Of a stretch of 19,499 nt of DNA, positions 1 through 7,500 are shown in pieces. The notes below the pieces were generated by a model. The model did not search any database, had not been told where the DNA came from, and saw only the letters and a list, made by a program, of their open reading frames with translations. Position 1 is the stretch's first letter, and each line of letters starts with the position of its first letter. The translations under genes were made by a program, and so were the position numbers. Where the stretch lies: assembly GCA_964551295.1 (NCBI GenBank), contig CAZKDJ010000066.1, positions 1-19,499 of the forward strand. Direction: 5' to 3'. The DNA comes from JAFGED01 sp964551295 (GTDB lineage Bacteria > Chloroflexota > Anaerolineae > B4-G1).

Positions 1-534
1 AGCGCGCCCATCATTGGCCATTCTATGGGCGGCACCGTTTCCCTGGGCGTGGCGCTGGATTATCCCTCCCGTGTCCAGAGAGTGGCAGTGGTCGGGTCCC
101 CCATTGTGGGCGATGGGCTGGCTCTCCTGTTGCGACTGTCGGCGCGCCGTTCCTTGGCCGGTCTATTTTATCGGTTTTTCTCCTTGGGTTCTCGCATTCT
201 CTCTCCGATCTATGCCCGGGACTGGCGGACGTGGTACGAGATGTTCGAAAAAGATCTCTCGCGCACGACGCTCGAGTCCTTCCATTATAGCATCGCTTCG
301 CTGCGCCACACTGATCTGCGCCCCCGGATGCAAGAGATTGAGGTGCCGATACTGGGCATCTATGGCCGGATAGATCGGATCGTGAATCCTAACCAGCGAA
401 ACGTGCTGGCGGAGAGCGCGCCGACGGCCGAGATAAGCTATTTCAAAGACTCGGGTCACTTTCCAATGTTAGATGAACCGGAAAAGTTCTATCAGGCACT
501 GGTAGAGTTTCTAGATAGTTCGCGTGGAGATTGA
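1..534 (+). CDS. alpha/beta hydrolase, 5' end outside window
   Basis: This is the C-terminal 177 residues of an alpha/beta-hydrolase-fold protein; the frame is open from the first base, so the start lies upstream. The nucleophile elbow GHSMGG is visible at the left edge (Ser codon 22-24). An acid candidate lies in GRIDRIV and the catalytic His in SGHFPMLDEP near the C-terminus, so the Ser-Asp-His triad appears complete. A hydrophobic/basic cap stretch lies between them. It resembles the second hydrolase at 10081-10875 around the elbow, in P..VQRV..V..PV.G and in HFPMLEE/HFPMLDE, which suggests paralogy. It lies 18 bp before the V4R gene and probably shares its transcript. The family includes esterases, lipases and C-C hydrolases, so the substrate cannot be read from the sequence. 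Confidence 0.85.
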   Translation, partial: SAPIIGHSMGGTVSLGVALDYPSRVQRVAVVGSPIVGDGLALLLRLSARRSLAGLFYRFFSLGSRILSPIYARDWRTWYEMFEKDLSRTTLESFHYSIASLRHTDLRPRMQEIEVPILGIYGRIDRIVNPNQRNVLAESAPTAEISYFKDSGHFPMLDEPEKFYQALVEFLDSSRGD

Positions 535-552
535 TGGATCCGGAAAAGTCGT

Positions 553-1245
553 ATGGGGATTGACATGATTGTCGGTCGGGAGGCACATGTTCGCATGGCA
601 GATGTCCCTGCTTCGGCGGTTCAAGAATCACCGAGATATTTTCTTCCCAACAAGATGGGGCACATCATCCTCTTGTCTCTGGACGAGGTGATGGGCCGCA
701 ATGGCGTGAACGCCGTACTGAACCTGGCGCGACTTCAGGATCGAATCGGGAACTATCCGCCCAACAACTTTGTCCGGGGCTTTGGCTTTGATGAGTTGGG
801 GCAGATCATGCAGGCCCTGGACGAGATGTATGGCCCCCGTGGCGGACGAGGATTGGCACGTCGGGCTGGCCAGGTTTGTTTCAAGTTGGGCATCATAGAC
901 TTTGGGCCGATGCTGGGCATTGCGGACTTGGTCTTTCGCGTCTTGCCTTTGGGGATGCGGCTCAAGGTGGGGTTCGAAGTTTTGGCCCAGGTGATGAACA
1001 AGTACACCGACAACGTGGTGCATTTGCGTGAGGGCGAGAAGCACTTTCACTGGATCATGGATCGTTGTGGCGTGTGTTGGGGACGCACGTCTGACTCGCC
1101 CTGCTGTCATCTGGCCGTCGGCTTGCTGGAGGAAGGGCTTTACTGGGTGAGCGGTGGCAAGAGCTTTTATATCGAGGAGGTATCCTGCGTCGCAGCCGGC
1201 GATCGTAACTGCTCCTTTTTGATCGGTAAACACCCACTGGATTGA
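553..1245 (+). CDS. V4R (4-vinyl reductase-like) domain protein
   Basis: A soluble protein of 230 residues. Its C-terminal half looks like a V4R domain, a small-molecule or metal-binding fold related to BchJ and to regulatory domains of some transcription factors. The diagnostic end is E-E-V-S-C212 ... G-D-R-N-C220-S-F, preceded by a Cys-rich segment with C172, C175, C184, C185 and H186 that could help hold a metal or bind a ligand. The N-terminal half contains FDELGQIMQALDEMYGPRGG and an Arg-rich GRGLARRAG stretch usual in these proteins. The ATG at 553 follows GGAAAAG at a suitable distance; ATG 565 is a possible alternative. It lies between the hydrolase and the beta-helix gene, with 6 bp to the latter, indicating an operon. 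The biochemical role is unknown; a ligand-sensing or carrier role is an inference. Confidence 0.7.
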   Translation: MGIDMIVGREAHVRMADVPASAVQESPRYFLPNKMGHIILLSLDEVMGRNGVNAVLNLARLQDRIGNYPPNNFVRGFGFDELGQIMQALDEMYGPRGGRGLARRAGQVCFKLGIIDFGPMLGIADLVFRVLPLGMRLKVGFEVLAQVMNKYTDNVVHLREGEKHFHWIMDRCGVCWGRTSDSPCCHLAVGLLEEGLYWVSGGKSFYIEEVSCVAAGDRNCSFLIGKHPLD

Positions 1246-1251
1246 CGACAG

Positions 1252-2511
1252 ATGCGAAAGATTATCTTGCGCGATAAACGAAAAATATTTCCCTTCAACG
1301 AACCGGCGCGCGATCTGCGGGTGCTCAACAAACCTTTGTGGCTTTACCATCGGGATGTTCTATCTCCTTACACCACCGAGGAGCGAGACGTCGAGTCACT
1401 GGCCCAAGTTGAGCCCCAGCGCGTGGAAACCCTAGTCTATCGGGATAATCTGTTCTTCGACCAGCACTTTTTGGACGAGTTTGTCCAACGTGCTCGGAGC
1501 CTGGGCAAGGCTTGCCGCGTGGCCTTTGCGTTGGATGATCCGGCAATCAATACCCACGCCATCTACTTGCAGCAGGGGATCCGGCCCGAGGGAGGCGTGT
1601 ACGTCGCCGATATGTGGTATTTCCCCTATGGCATTGAGCCTACTGTGCGTCCTCTCGTCATCGATACCGAATCGCGAGAGGCGGGTTATTACCATGTTCC
1701 GACTCACATGTCCAACGAGCGGGGCGATCTGACGTATCACTTGCCCACAAAATCCTTTTGCTCGATCGAGCATTGGATACACACTATCACGGCCAACATC
1801 TTTTTCGGCGTATTTTCTGAGGGGGCGCGCTTGGAGCGCGACATCGAGCGTAGTGCGGTGAAGCAGCTCAAGCTCTTGTGGCACGGGATGTTGGAGCGCA
1901 AGCAGGCGGGGACGTCGTCGGGAGCGGTACACATTGGGCGGGATTGCAGCATCGACCCTTCTGCCATAATTCAGGGGCCGACGTACATTGGGGACAATGT
2001 CAGCATAGGGGCGGGTTCCGTGATCGATGTCTCTATCATTGGGGACAATGTGGATGTCGGTCAGGATTGCCAGATTCAACTTAGCGTGGTGTCGGATCGT
2101 TGTTTTCTTCCCTTTCGTGCCGCACTTTTCATGACCGTGCTGATGGAAGATTCGATGGTGGCACAGAACACGTGTTTGCAGTTTTGCAGCATTGGGCGCA
2201 ACACGTTTATCGGTGCGGGCAGTACCTTTACGGACTTTAACCTGGTACCCAAGGCCATCCGTGCGGTGGGACGGGATGACGCCTTGGGAGATACCGGTAT
2301 GCCGGTGTTGGGTGGTTGTGTGGGGCACAACTGCTTCATCGGATCGGGCATGATTGTGTATCCTGCGCGGGCGATTGAATCGGATGTCGTCCTAGTGGCC
2401 TCGGATGAGAGGCGAGTGATTACGAAGAACATCTATTACGAGGATAGTGATCATTTCAAGATCAAGGACGGAGCGGACTTTCATCAGAGACTGTACGATC
2501 CCGAGCTTTGA
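1252..2511 (+). CDS. GlmU-like nucleotidyltransferase/left-handed beta-helix protein
   Basis: A protein of 419 residues in two parts. The N-terminal ~220 residues (ILRDKRKIFPFNEPARDLRV near the start) look like a divergent sugar-nucleotidyltransferase-type domain, but no clear pyrophosphorylase G-x-G-T-R signature is visible, so activity is doubtful. Residues ~225-400 contain hexapeptide repeats of the left-handed beta-helix type (HIGRDCSI, YIGDNVSIGAGSVI, IIGDNVDVGQDCQI, SIGRNTFIGAGSTF, CVGHNCFIGSGMIV). An insertion rich in Phe/Leu/Met (FLPFRAALFMTVLME) interrupts the helix. Such proteins are often trimeric acyl- or nucleotidyltransferases, or scaffolds. The gene starts 6 bp after the V4R stop and ends 9 bp before the reductase gene, so all are probably co-translated. 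The exact reaction is not recognisable. Confidence 0.6.
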   Translation: MRKIILRDKRKIFPFNEPARDLRVLNKPLWLYHRDVLSPYTTEERDVESLAQVEPQRVETLVYRDNLFFDQHFLDEFVQRARSLGKACRVAFALDDPAINTHAIYLQQGIRPEGGVYVADMWYFPYGIEPTVRPLVIDTESREAGYYHVPTHMSNERGDLTYHLPTKSFCSIEHWIHTITANIFFGVFSEGARLERDIERSAVKQLKLLWHGMLERKQAGTSSGAVHIGRDCSIDPSAIIQGPTYIGDNVSIGAGSVIDVSIIGDNVDVGQDCQIQLSVVSDRCFLPFRAALFMTVLMEDSMVAQNTCLQFCSIGRNTFIGAGSTFTDFNLVPKAIRAVGRDDALGDTGMPVLGGCVGHNCFIGSGMIVYPARAIESDVVLVASDERRVITKNIYYEDSDHFKIKDGADFHQRLYDPEL

Positions 2512-2520
2512 CCAAAATGT

Positions 2521-3534
2521 ATGGACAGTTTTGCTTTCGTCGTTCATCCCGTCGATCCAAAGAGGGACGTAGCGCGAAAGTACCCGCGCTTGGCCAAGGT
2601 GCTGCCTACGAGGCTGGTGCACTTTTTGTCGTGTTTTTGGCCGCCCGTACGCCTTTCTCACGTCACCGGGGTGCGCTCCGAGGCTACGGGTAAGCGGATA
2701 GAGGGTTGGTTGCTGGCTTGTCCGCTTACGGCGCGGCAGGCGCTCAAGTTGCCAACCTGGGCAGTTTACAATAAAATTACTGCAACGGGTCGCCTTGCCC
2801 AGCGGTTGGGCGCCCAGATACTAGGATTGGGAGCTTTTATGTCGGTGGTGGGCGACGCTGGCGTGACTGTGGCTCGGCGTCTTGGTATTCCTGTTACGAC
2901 AGGGCACAGCTTCACCGTGGCGACGGCGCTCGAAGCGGTGGAGGCAGGAGCGCGCTGCAAGGGCGTTCGATTGGCGTCGTCTACTGCGGCGGTGGTGGGC
3001 GCGACAGGGAGTATCGGTCGCACGTGTGCTGAGTTGCTCGCTCCGATGGTGAGCGGGCTGATCTTGGTTGGCTGTTCAGAGTCCCGCCTGGCACAGGTAC
3101 AGGCTCAGATTGAGGCGACCGAGGCATGCCGGGTGCGCGTTTCGACCCTGGTTGGGGATATCCGTAAGGCTGATTTGGTGATAAGTGCGACCAGCGCTGC
3201 GAGGCCGATCGTTTGGCCCGAGCATCTCAAGCAGGGGGCGATTGTGTGTGACATGGCCCTTCCGCCGGACATCTCGCCGAGGATAGCGCAGGAGCGCGGT
3301 GACGTGTTGATCATCGGGGGTGGAGTCGTGGATGTACCGGGTGAGGTTGACTTTGGCTTTGACTTTGGGCTCGCGCCCGGCAGGGCCTATGCTTGTTTGG
3401 CGGAGACGATGGTGTTAGCACTGGATGGGCGGTACGAGAGTTACTCGCTCGGCAAGCGGGTTCGCGTTGAACAAGTCTACGAGATCGCTCAACTGGCTCG
3501 GAAGCATGGCTTTCGACTGTCCGCTGTCTGTTGA
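2521..3534 (+). CDS. long-chain acyl-ACP reductase-like (AAR-type) oxidoreductase
   Basis: A protein of 337 residues with the layout of cyanobacterial acyl-ACP reductase, which reduces fatty acyl-ACP to fatty aldehyde using NADPH. Visible similarities are an N-terminal substrate domain ending in LGAFMSVVGDAG and TTGHSFTVATALEAVEAGA; a Rossmann nucleotide loop G160-A-T-G-S-I-G166; and the C-terminal stretch RAYACLAETMVLALDG, whose Cys292 lines up with the catalytic, acyl-thioester-forming Cys of the cyanobacterial enzyme. The ending LARKHGF also fits. Length matches the family (about 340). The shikimate/quinate dehydrogenase-like fold is the wider relation. No Shine-Dalgarno is obvious before ATG 2521, consistent with coupling to the beta-helix gene 9 bp upstream. 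No aldehyde-deformylating oxygenase is present in the window, so the product, if made, would more likely be an aldehyde or alcohol. Substrate is inferred. Confidence 0.65.
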   Translation: MDSFAFVVHPVDPKRDVARKYPRLAKVLPTRLVHFLSCFWPPVRLSHVTGVRSEATGKRIEGWLLACPLTARQALKLPTWAVYNKITATGRLAQRLGAQILGLGAFMSVVGDAGVTVARRLGIPVTTGHSFTVATALEAVEAGARCKGVRLASSTAAVVGATGSIGRTCAELLAPMVSGLILVGCSESRLAQVQAQIEATEACRVRVSTLVGDIRKADLVISATSAARPIVWPEHLKQGAIVCDMALPPDISPRIAQERGDVLIIGGGVVDVPGEVDFGFDFGLAPGRAYACLAETMVLALDGRYESYSLGKRVRVEQVYEIAQLARKHGFRLSAVC

Positions 3535-3608
3535 TGCTGTGCCTGCCATCAGTAGATGGCGAGCCGCCTGCTGTAACCGTAACTATCGGCTGGTTATAAG
3601 GAGGAAAT
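3535..3608 (+). promoter_or_regulatory. intergenic leader with strong ribosome-binding site
   Basis: The 74 bp gap separates the metabolic genes from the signalling genes. It ends in AAGGAGG (3598-3604), four bases before the ATG of the receiver-GGDEF gene, which fixes that start. No clear -35/-10 pair or strong terminator hairpin is visible, so the signalling genes may be read through from upstream or start from an unrecognised promoter here. Confidence 0.55.
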
Positions 3609-4511
3609 ATGTCCGAAGGTAGAATGCTCATAGTAGAGGACGATTTCGACATTTCCAATATGCTGCGCATCTACTTCCAGTCACATGGCTACGAAGTGGC
3701 TGTGGCCCCGCGCGGTGAGGATGCATTGGAGATGTGTCGAAAGCAACTGCCTCACATCATCGTGCTTGACATAATGCTGCCGGACATGGATGGCTATGAC
3801 GTTTGCCGCGAGTTGCGTAACAATCTCCGCACGAGTCACGTTCCCATTATCTTTTTGACCCAGAAGGATGAGCGATCTGACAAAATCCATGGCCTCGAGC
3901 TGGGTGCCGACGATTACATCACCAAGCCCTTCGACCTGGAGGAGCTCAAATTGCGGGTCAAGAGTGCCATTTCTCGCGCGACGATTCAGAGTTTGACCAA
4001 TCCTACGACCGGGCTGCCCGGTGGGCGGTTGATTGAGGATCAACTGCGGAATCTGATGCGGCGGGATAATTGGGGCATCTTATATGTGGGTCTCACGGGA
4101 TTTGAAGCCTTCACCGAGGTATATGGTTTCGTCGCAGGTGAGGAGGTATTGCGCTTCATGGCAATGATCCTGGGTCAGACGTTGGATAACTTGGGGACAC
4201 CGAATGATTTCATTGGTCACATTGGTGGGGACGATTTTATCGTCATTTCTGCCGACAAGGGCTTGACCGACACGATGGTGCGAGACCTCACACGGCGCTT
4301 TGACGAAGGTATAGGTACGCACTACGATTGGCAGACGCGGGAGCAGGGGTACTTGCTCGTGCGCGACGAGGAGGGCAATGAGACGCAGGTTGACCTGATG
4401 ACCATCGCGATTGGTGTATTAAGAGTGGAGGATGGCCCCTTCTCCGACATTCGCGAGATCACCGAGGCCGCTGCTAGTGCGCGACGAGAAGGACGGGAGG
4501 CCGGTTCCTAG
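3609..4511 (+). CDS. response regulator with degenerate GGDEF-like output domain
   Basis: A cytoplasmic protein of 300 residues. Residues ~5-120 form a receiver domain with the acidic pair D11/D12, phospho-acceptor D54 in VLDIMLPDMDG, T84 and K106 (YITKPF). Residues ~128-295 look like a GGDEF-type domain: the entry motif NPTTGLPGGRLIEDQL is present and the active-site loop reads H204-I-G-G-D-D-F210, with Asp where canonical diguanylate cyclases have Glu. The spacing segment DEEGNETQVDLMTIAIGV matches the C-terminal strand of the fold. Cyclic-di-GMP synthesis is therefore uncertain; it could be an inactive GTP-binding or protein-binding output. The start is fixed by a strong AAGGAGG. It precedes the giant kinase by 26 bp, making it a likely phosphotransfer partner. 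Confidence 0.85.
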   Translation: MSEGRMLIVEDDFDISNMLRIYFQSHGYEVAVAPRGEDALEMCRKQLPHIIVLDIMLPDMDGYDVCRELRNNLRTSHVPIIFLTQKDERSDKIHGLELGADDYITKPFDLEELKLRVKSAISRATIQSLTNPTTGLPGGRLIEDQLRNLMRRDNWGILYVGLTGFEAFTEVYGFVAGEEVLRFMAMILGQTLDNLGTPNDFIGHIGGDDFIVISADKGLTDTMVRDLTRRFDEGIGTHYDWQTREQGYLLVRDEEGNETQVDLMTIAIGVLRVEDGPFSDIREITEAAASARREGREAGS

Positions 4512-4537
4512 ATTTGAACCTGGAATTGGTGGGTTGT

Positions 4538-7500
4538 ATGAGCGCGTGGATCAAAAAGCGCGGATCTCCACAGTCGGTGGACCAGGAAGAGAAAGCAAAG
4601 TATTCTGGTCCGGCGGTTGATGGTGGTTTCGATCTGGAGGCGACGCTGGACGCCCTTCTCTCGGGCGCTCATCAGGTCATGGGTTATGACGTTGCTGAGT
4701 TCACACTATGGAACGAGGAACTGGCGTGTTGTATTACTCAGGATTGGCGCGGGAGCCGTGCCTATGCCTGGGAGGCGGGAGGGGTGTACAAGCTTGATGA
4801 AGGGTATGTGGGATGGATAGCACGCCATCAGGAATCGCTCTTTATCCCCGATGTCAAGGCTCGGCGGGATGTGCGGCCCAAGCTGGACAAGCGCGGGTAT
4901 CCCTTCCGAGCGTACATTGGTGTCCCTATGTTGAGCCAGGGCCGTTTCATCGGTACGCTGGGGGTGTTCAGTTGCCGTAAAGATGCTTTTGCAGAGCATG
5001 ATGTAGAGACGTTGCAGGCTATTAGCAATCAGGCAGCGGTGGCGCTGGAGAGTGCCTATCTCTATCAAGAGGCGCAGCAACGTGCTGCAGAGTTGGCTTC
5101 TCTTGCGGCGATCTCGGCTGCCGTGAGCGAGTCACTGGATTTGGAGCGGGTGCTGCAGACCATCACCTCGGTGGTGTTGGAGGTTGTGGGCTGTCAGCGT
5201 GCGGCCATTTTTGTGTTGGATGAGGAGCAACAGGTATTGCGGTTGGAGATGGCCCAGGGGCTGGGTGAGGAATACACCGCGGAACCAGAAGTGCTTGAGT
5301 TGGAGCGGGATGGGCGGGCGCACGCTTTTGTCACCGGAGCACCATTGATCGTCACCGATAGTCAAGGTGATGCGCTAGGAGCGACGCGAGAGGGATTCCT
5401 TGCTTTTGCAGATTTGCCGCTCAAGCGGGCCAAGCGTACCATTGGTATGCTCTCGGCCATGTTTACCAAGCCGCATAGCTTTTCCGACTCGGCGATCGAG
5501 TTTTTGAATGCACTGGCCGATCAGGCCGCTATTGCGATTGAGAATGCGCGGCTTTACTCACAGACGGACGAAAAGTTACAGCGCTGGATGAGAGCGCTAG
5601 ATGGCCTTGAGCGCGTGAGCCGCAAGATCAACGATACCCTCATGCTGGACGATATTTTGCCTGTGATTATGGAGCAAGCGGTGCTGCTATCCAAAGCGAC
5701 TCGCGGAGCCATCGTTCTTAGAGATGTGGAGAGTGGTGTGCTGCGCCTGGGAGTTCATGAGGGATATTCGGAGGAAGGAACGGATCGTATTCGCGCGGTG
5801 CTGCGGTCGCCCGCTTCGCACGCGGCCTTGTCGGAGGTGTTGCGCACCGATCAGTCATTGGTCATTTCTGACGTGACCTCGGTGATTGGCGAGAGCGGCT
5901 TTGAGGCGGATACACGCGCCCTGTTGATTGTGCCGATATTCTATGCCGAGATGCTGGCGGGTGTGATCTTTTTGGGGAGCACAGAGGAGGATGCTTTCGA
6001 CCAGGAGGCGGCGGGGTTCGTCGAGAGCCTCTCGGCTCAGACGGCCATCGCCGTCGGCAACAAGCAGCGCTACGACGAGCAGGTGGAGCAGAGGGATCTG
6101 CTGACCCGCCGGGCGGACCAGCTCGCGATGGTGCTGGAGGTCAGCCGGGCATTGCGCTCGGATAGGCCTCTGGACGACGTGTTGGAAGAGATCGCGTACG
6201 CCGTCGAGGAGACCGTAGGGTTTAACGTGGTATTGATCAGCGTCTTGGAGGGCAGTCCGCCTGAGAATCGCTGGGCGGCCGCTGCTGGTATTCCCATCCC
6301 AACCTTTGAGCGTATGAAACAGATGCGGCGGTCGTGGTTCGACGTGGTCGAGGTGATGAGCGACGAGTTTCGCATCAGCCAGAGTTACTACATCCCGGCC
6401 GAGCAACAGCAACACTGGCGTGGCCGCCTGGATGTCTATGAGTACGAGGAATCTGAGGATACTGCGCGCGAGCCCGGGCGTTGGCATCCTCAAGACGTAC
6501 TGCTCGTTCCTCTCGTCGGGCCTGGTGGTGATACACGTGGGATTCTCTCGGTAGGCCAGCCACGGGACGGGCGTATGCCCGATCAGTCCGTCATCGAGGC
6601 GCTAGAGATTTTCGCGGCACAGGCAGGGCTGGCCGTTGAGAACGTGCGCATGGTGGAGGAGCTCGAGCGCCGCGCCGATACACTGGCATTGTTCAACGAG
6701 GTCAGCCGTGCGGCCACTGCCGAGCTGAAGCTGGATGACGTGTTGAGCACTATTGTCGAGATGGCGCCGAAATTGTTGGGGTACGATCACAGCTTTATTT
6801 TCCTCTTGGATGCCGAGAGCGAGCAGTACGTGCCACATGCTGTCCACGGGTTTGCATTTGAGCGCATTTCCGACCATACCTTTGCCCTTGGTGAGGGTCT
6901 GGTGGGTTCGGTGGCTGAGAGCGGCATGCCGCTGGCGGTCGACGATCTGGCGGGGGAATCGGGTTCGACGCTCGCTTCTCTGCGAGATGAGATGGGGTCT
7001 GTGCTCTTGGCTCCTCTTGCGGCTGGCAGCGGGGTTGTGGGCGTCCTATGCGTGGGCTATCGGGAGCCTTACCGGTTCTCTCCGACCGAAGTGGCGACCC
7101 TCTCGGCGCTGGCCGACCAGGTGTCTGCGGCGGTGGAGCACGCGCGCCTGTTTGATCGCGTGAGCCGGTTCTCGCAGGAGTTGGAGCAGCGTGTTGAGGA
7201 GCGCACCCAGGAGTTGGCCGAGGCCATGAGTGATTTGACGGTAGAGCGCGACCGGGTGGAGATGCTCTATCGCATTACTTCTCAGCTTTCTTCCAGTCTC
7301 GATCTGGATCACGTCCTCAACCGCGCTTTACGCTTGGTCGTGGATGCTGCGGGTGTCGAGCAGGCATTCATCTTTCTGCTGGATTTGCAGACGGGTGACT
7401 TGCTCTGCCGTGCGGCTTTGGGTAGCGGGGGCGAATCGTCGTACGTGGGGAAGACGATCCGCTTTTCCCGGGGTGAGGGCTTGGCTGGCTGGGTGGTCGA

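Noticed and set aside
628..1350. Long minus-strand open frame opposite the V4R gene
   Set aside because: It is the mirror of a well-supported plus-strand gene, has low-complexity His/Gln/Arg composition and no recognisable motif.
1432..2328. 298-codon minus-strand frame opposite the beta-helix gene
   Set aside because: Antisense shadow rich in Arg and His with no ribosome site; the plus strand shows clear hexapeptide repeats.
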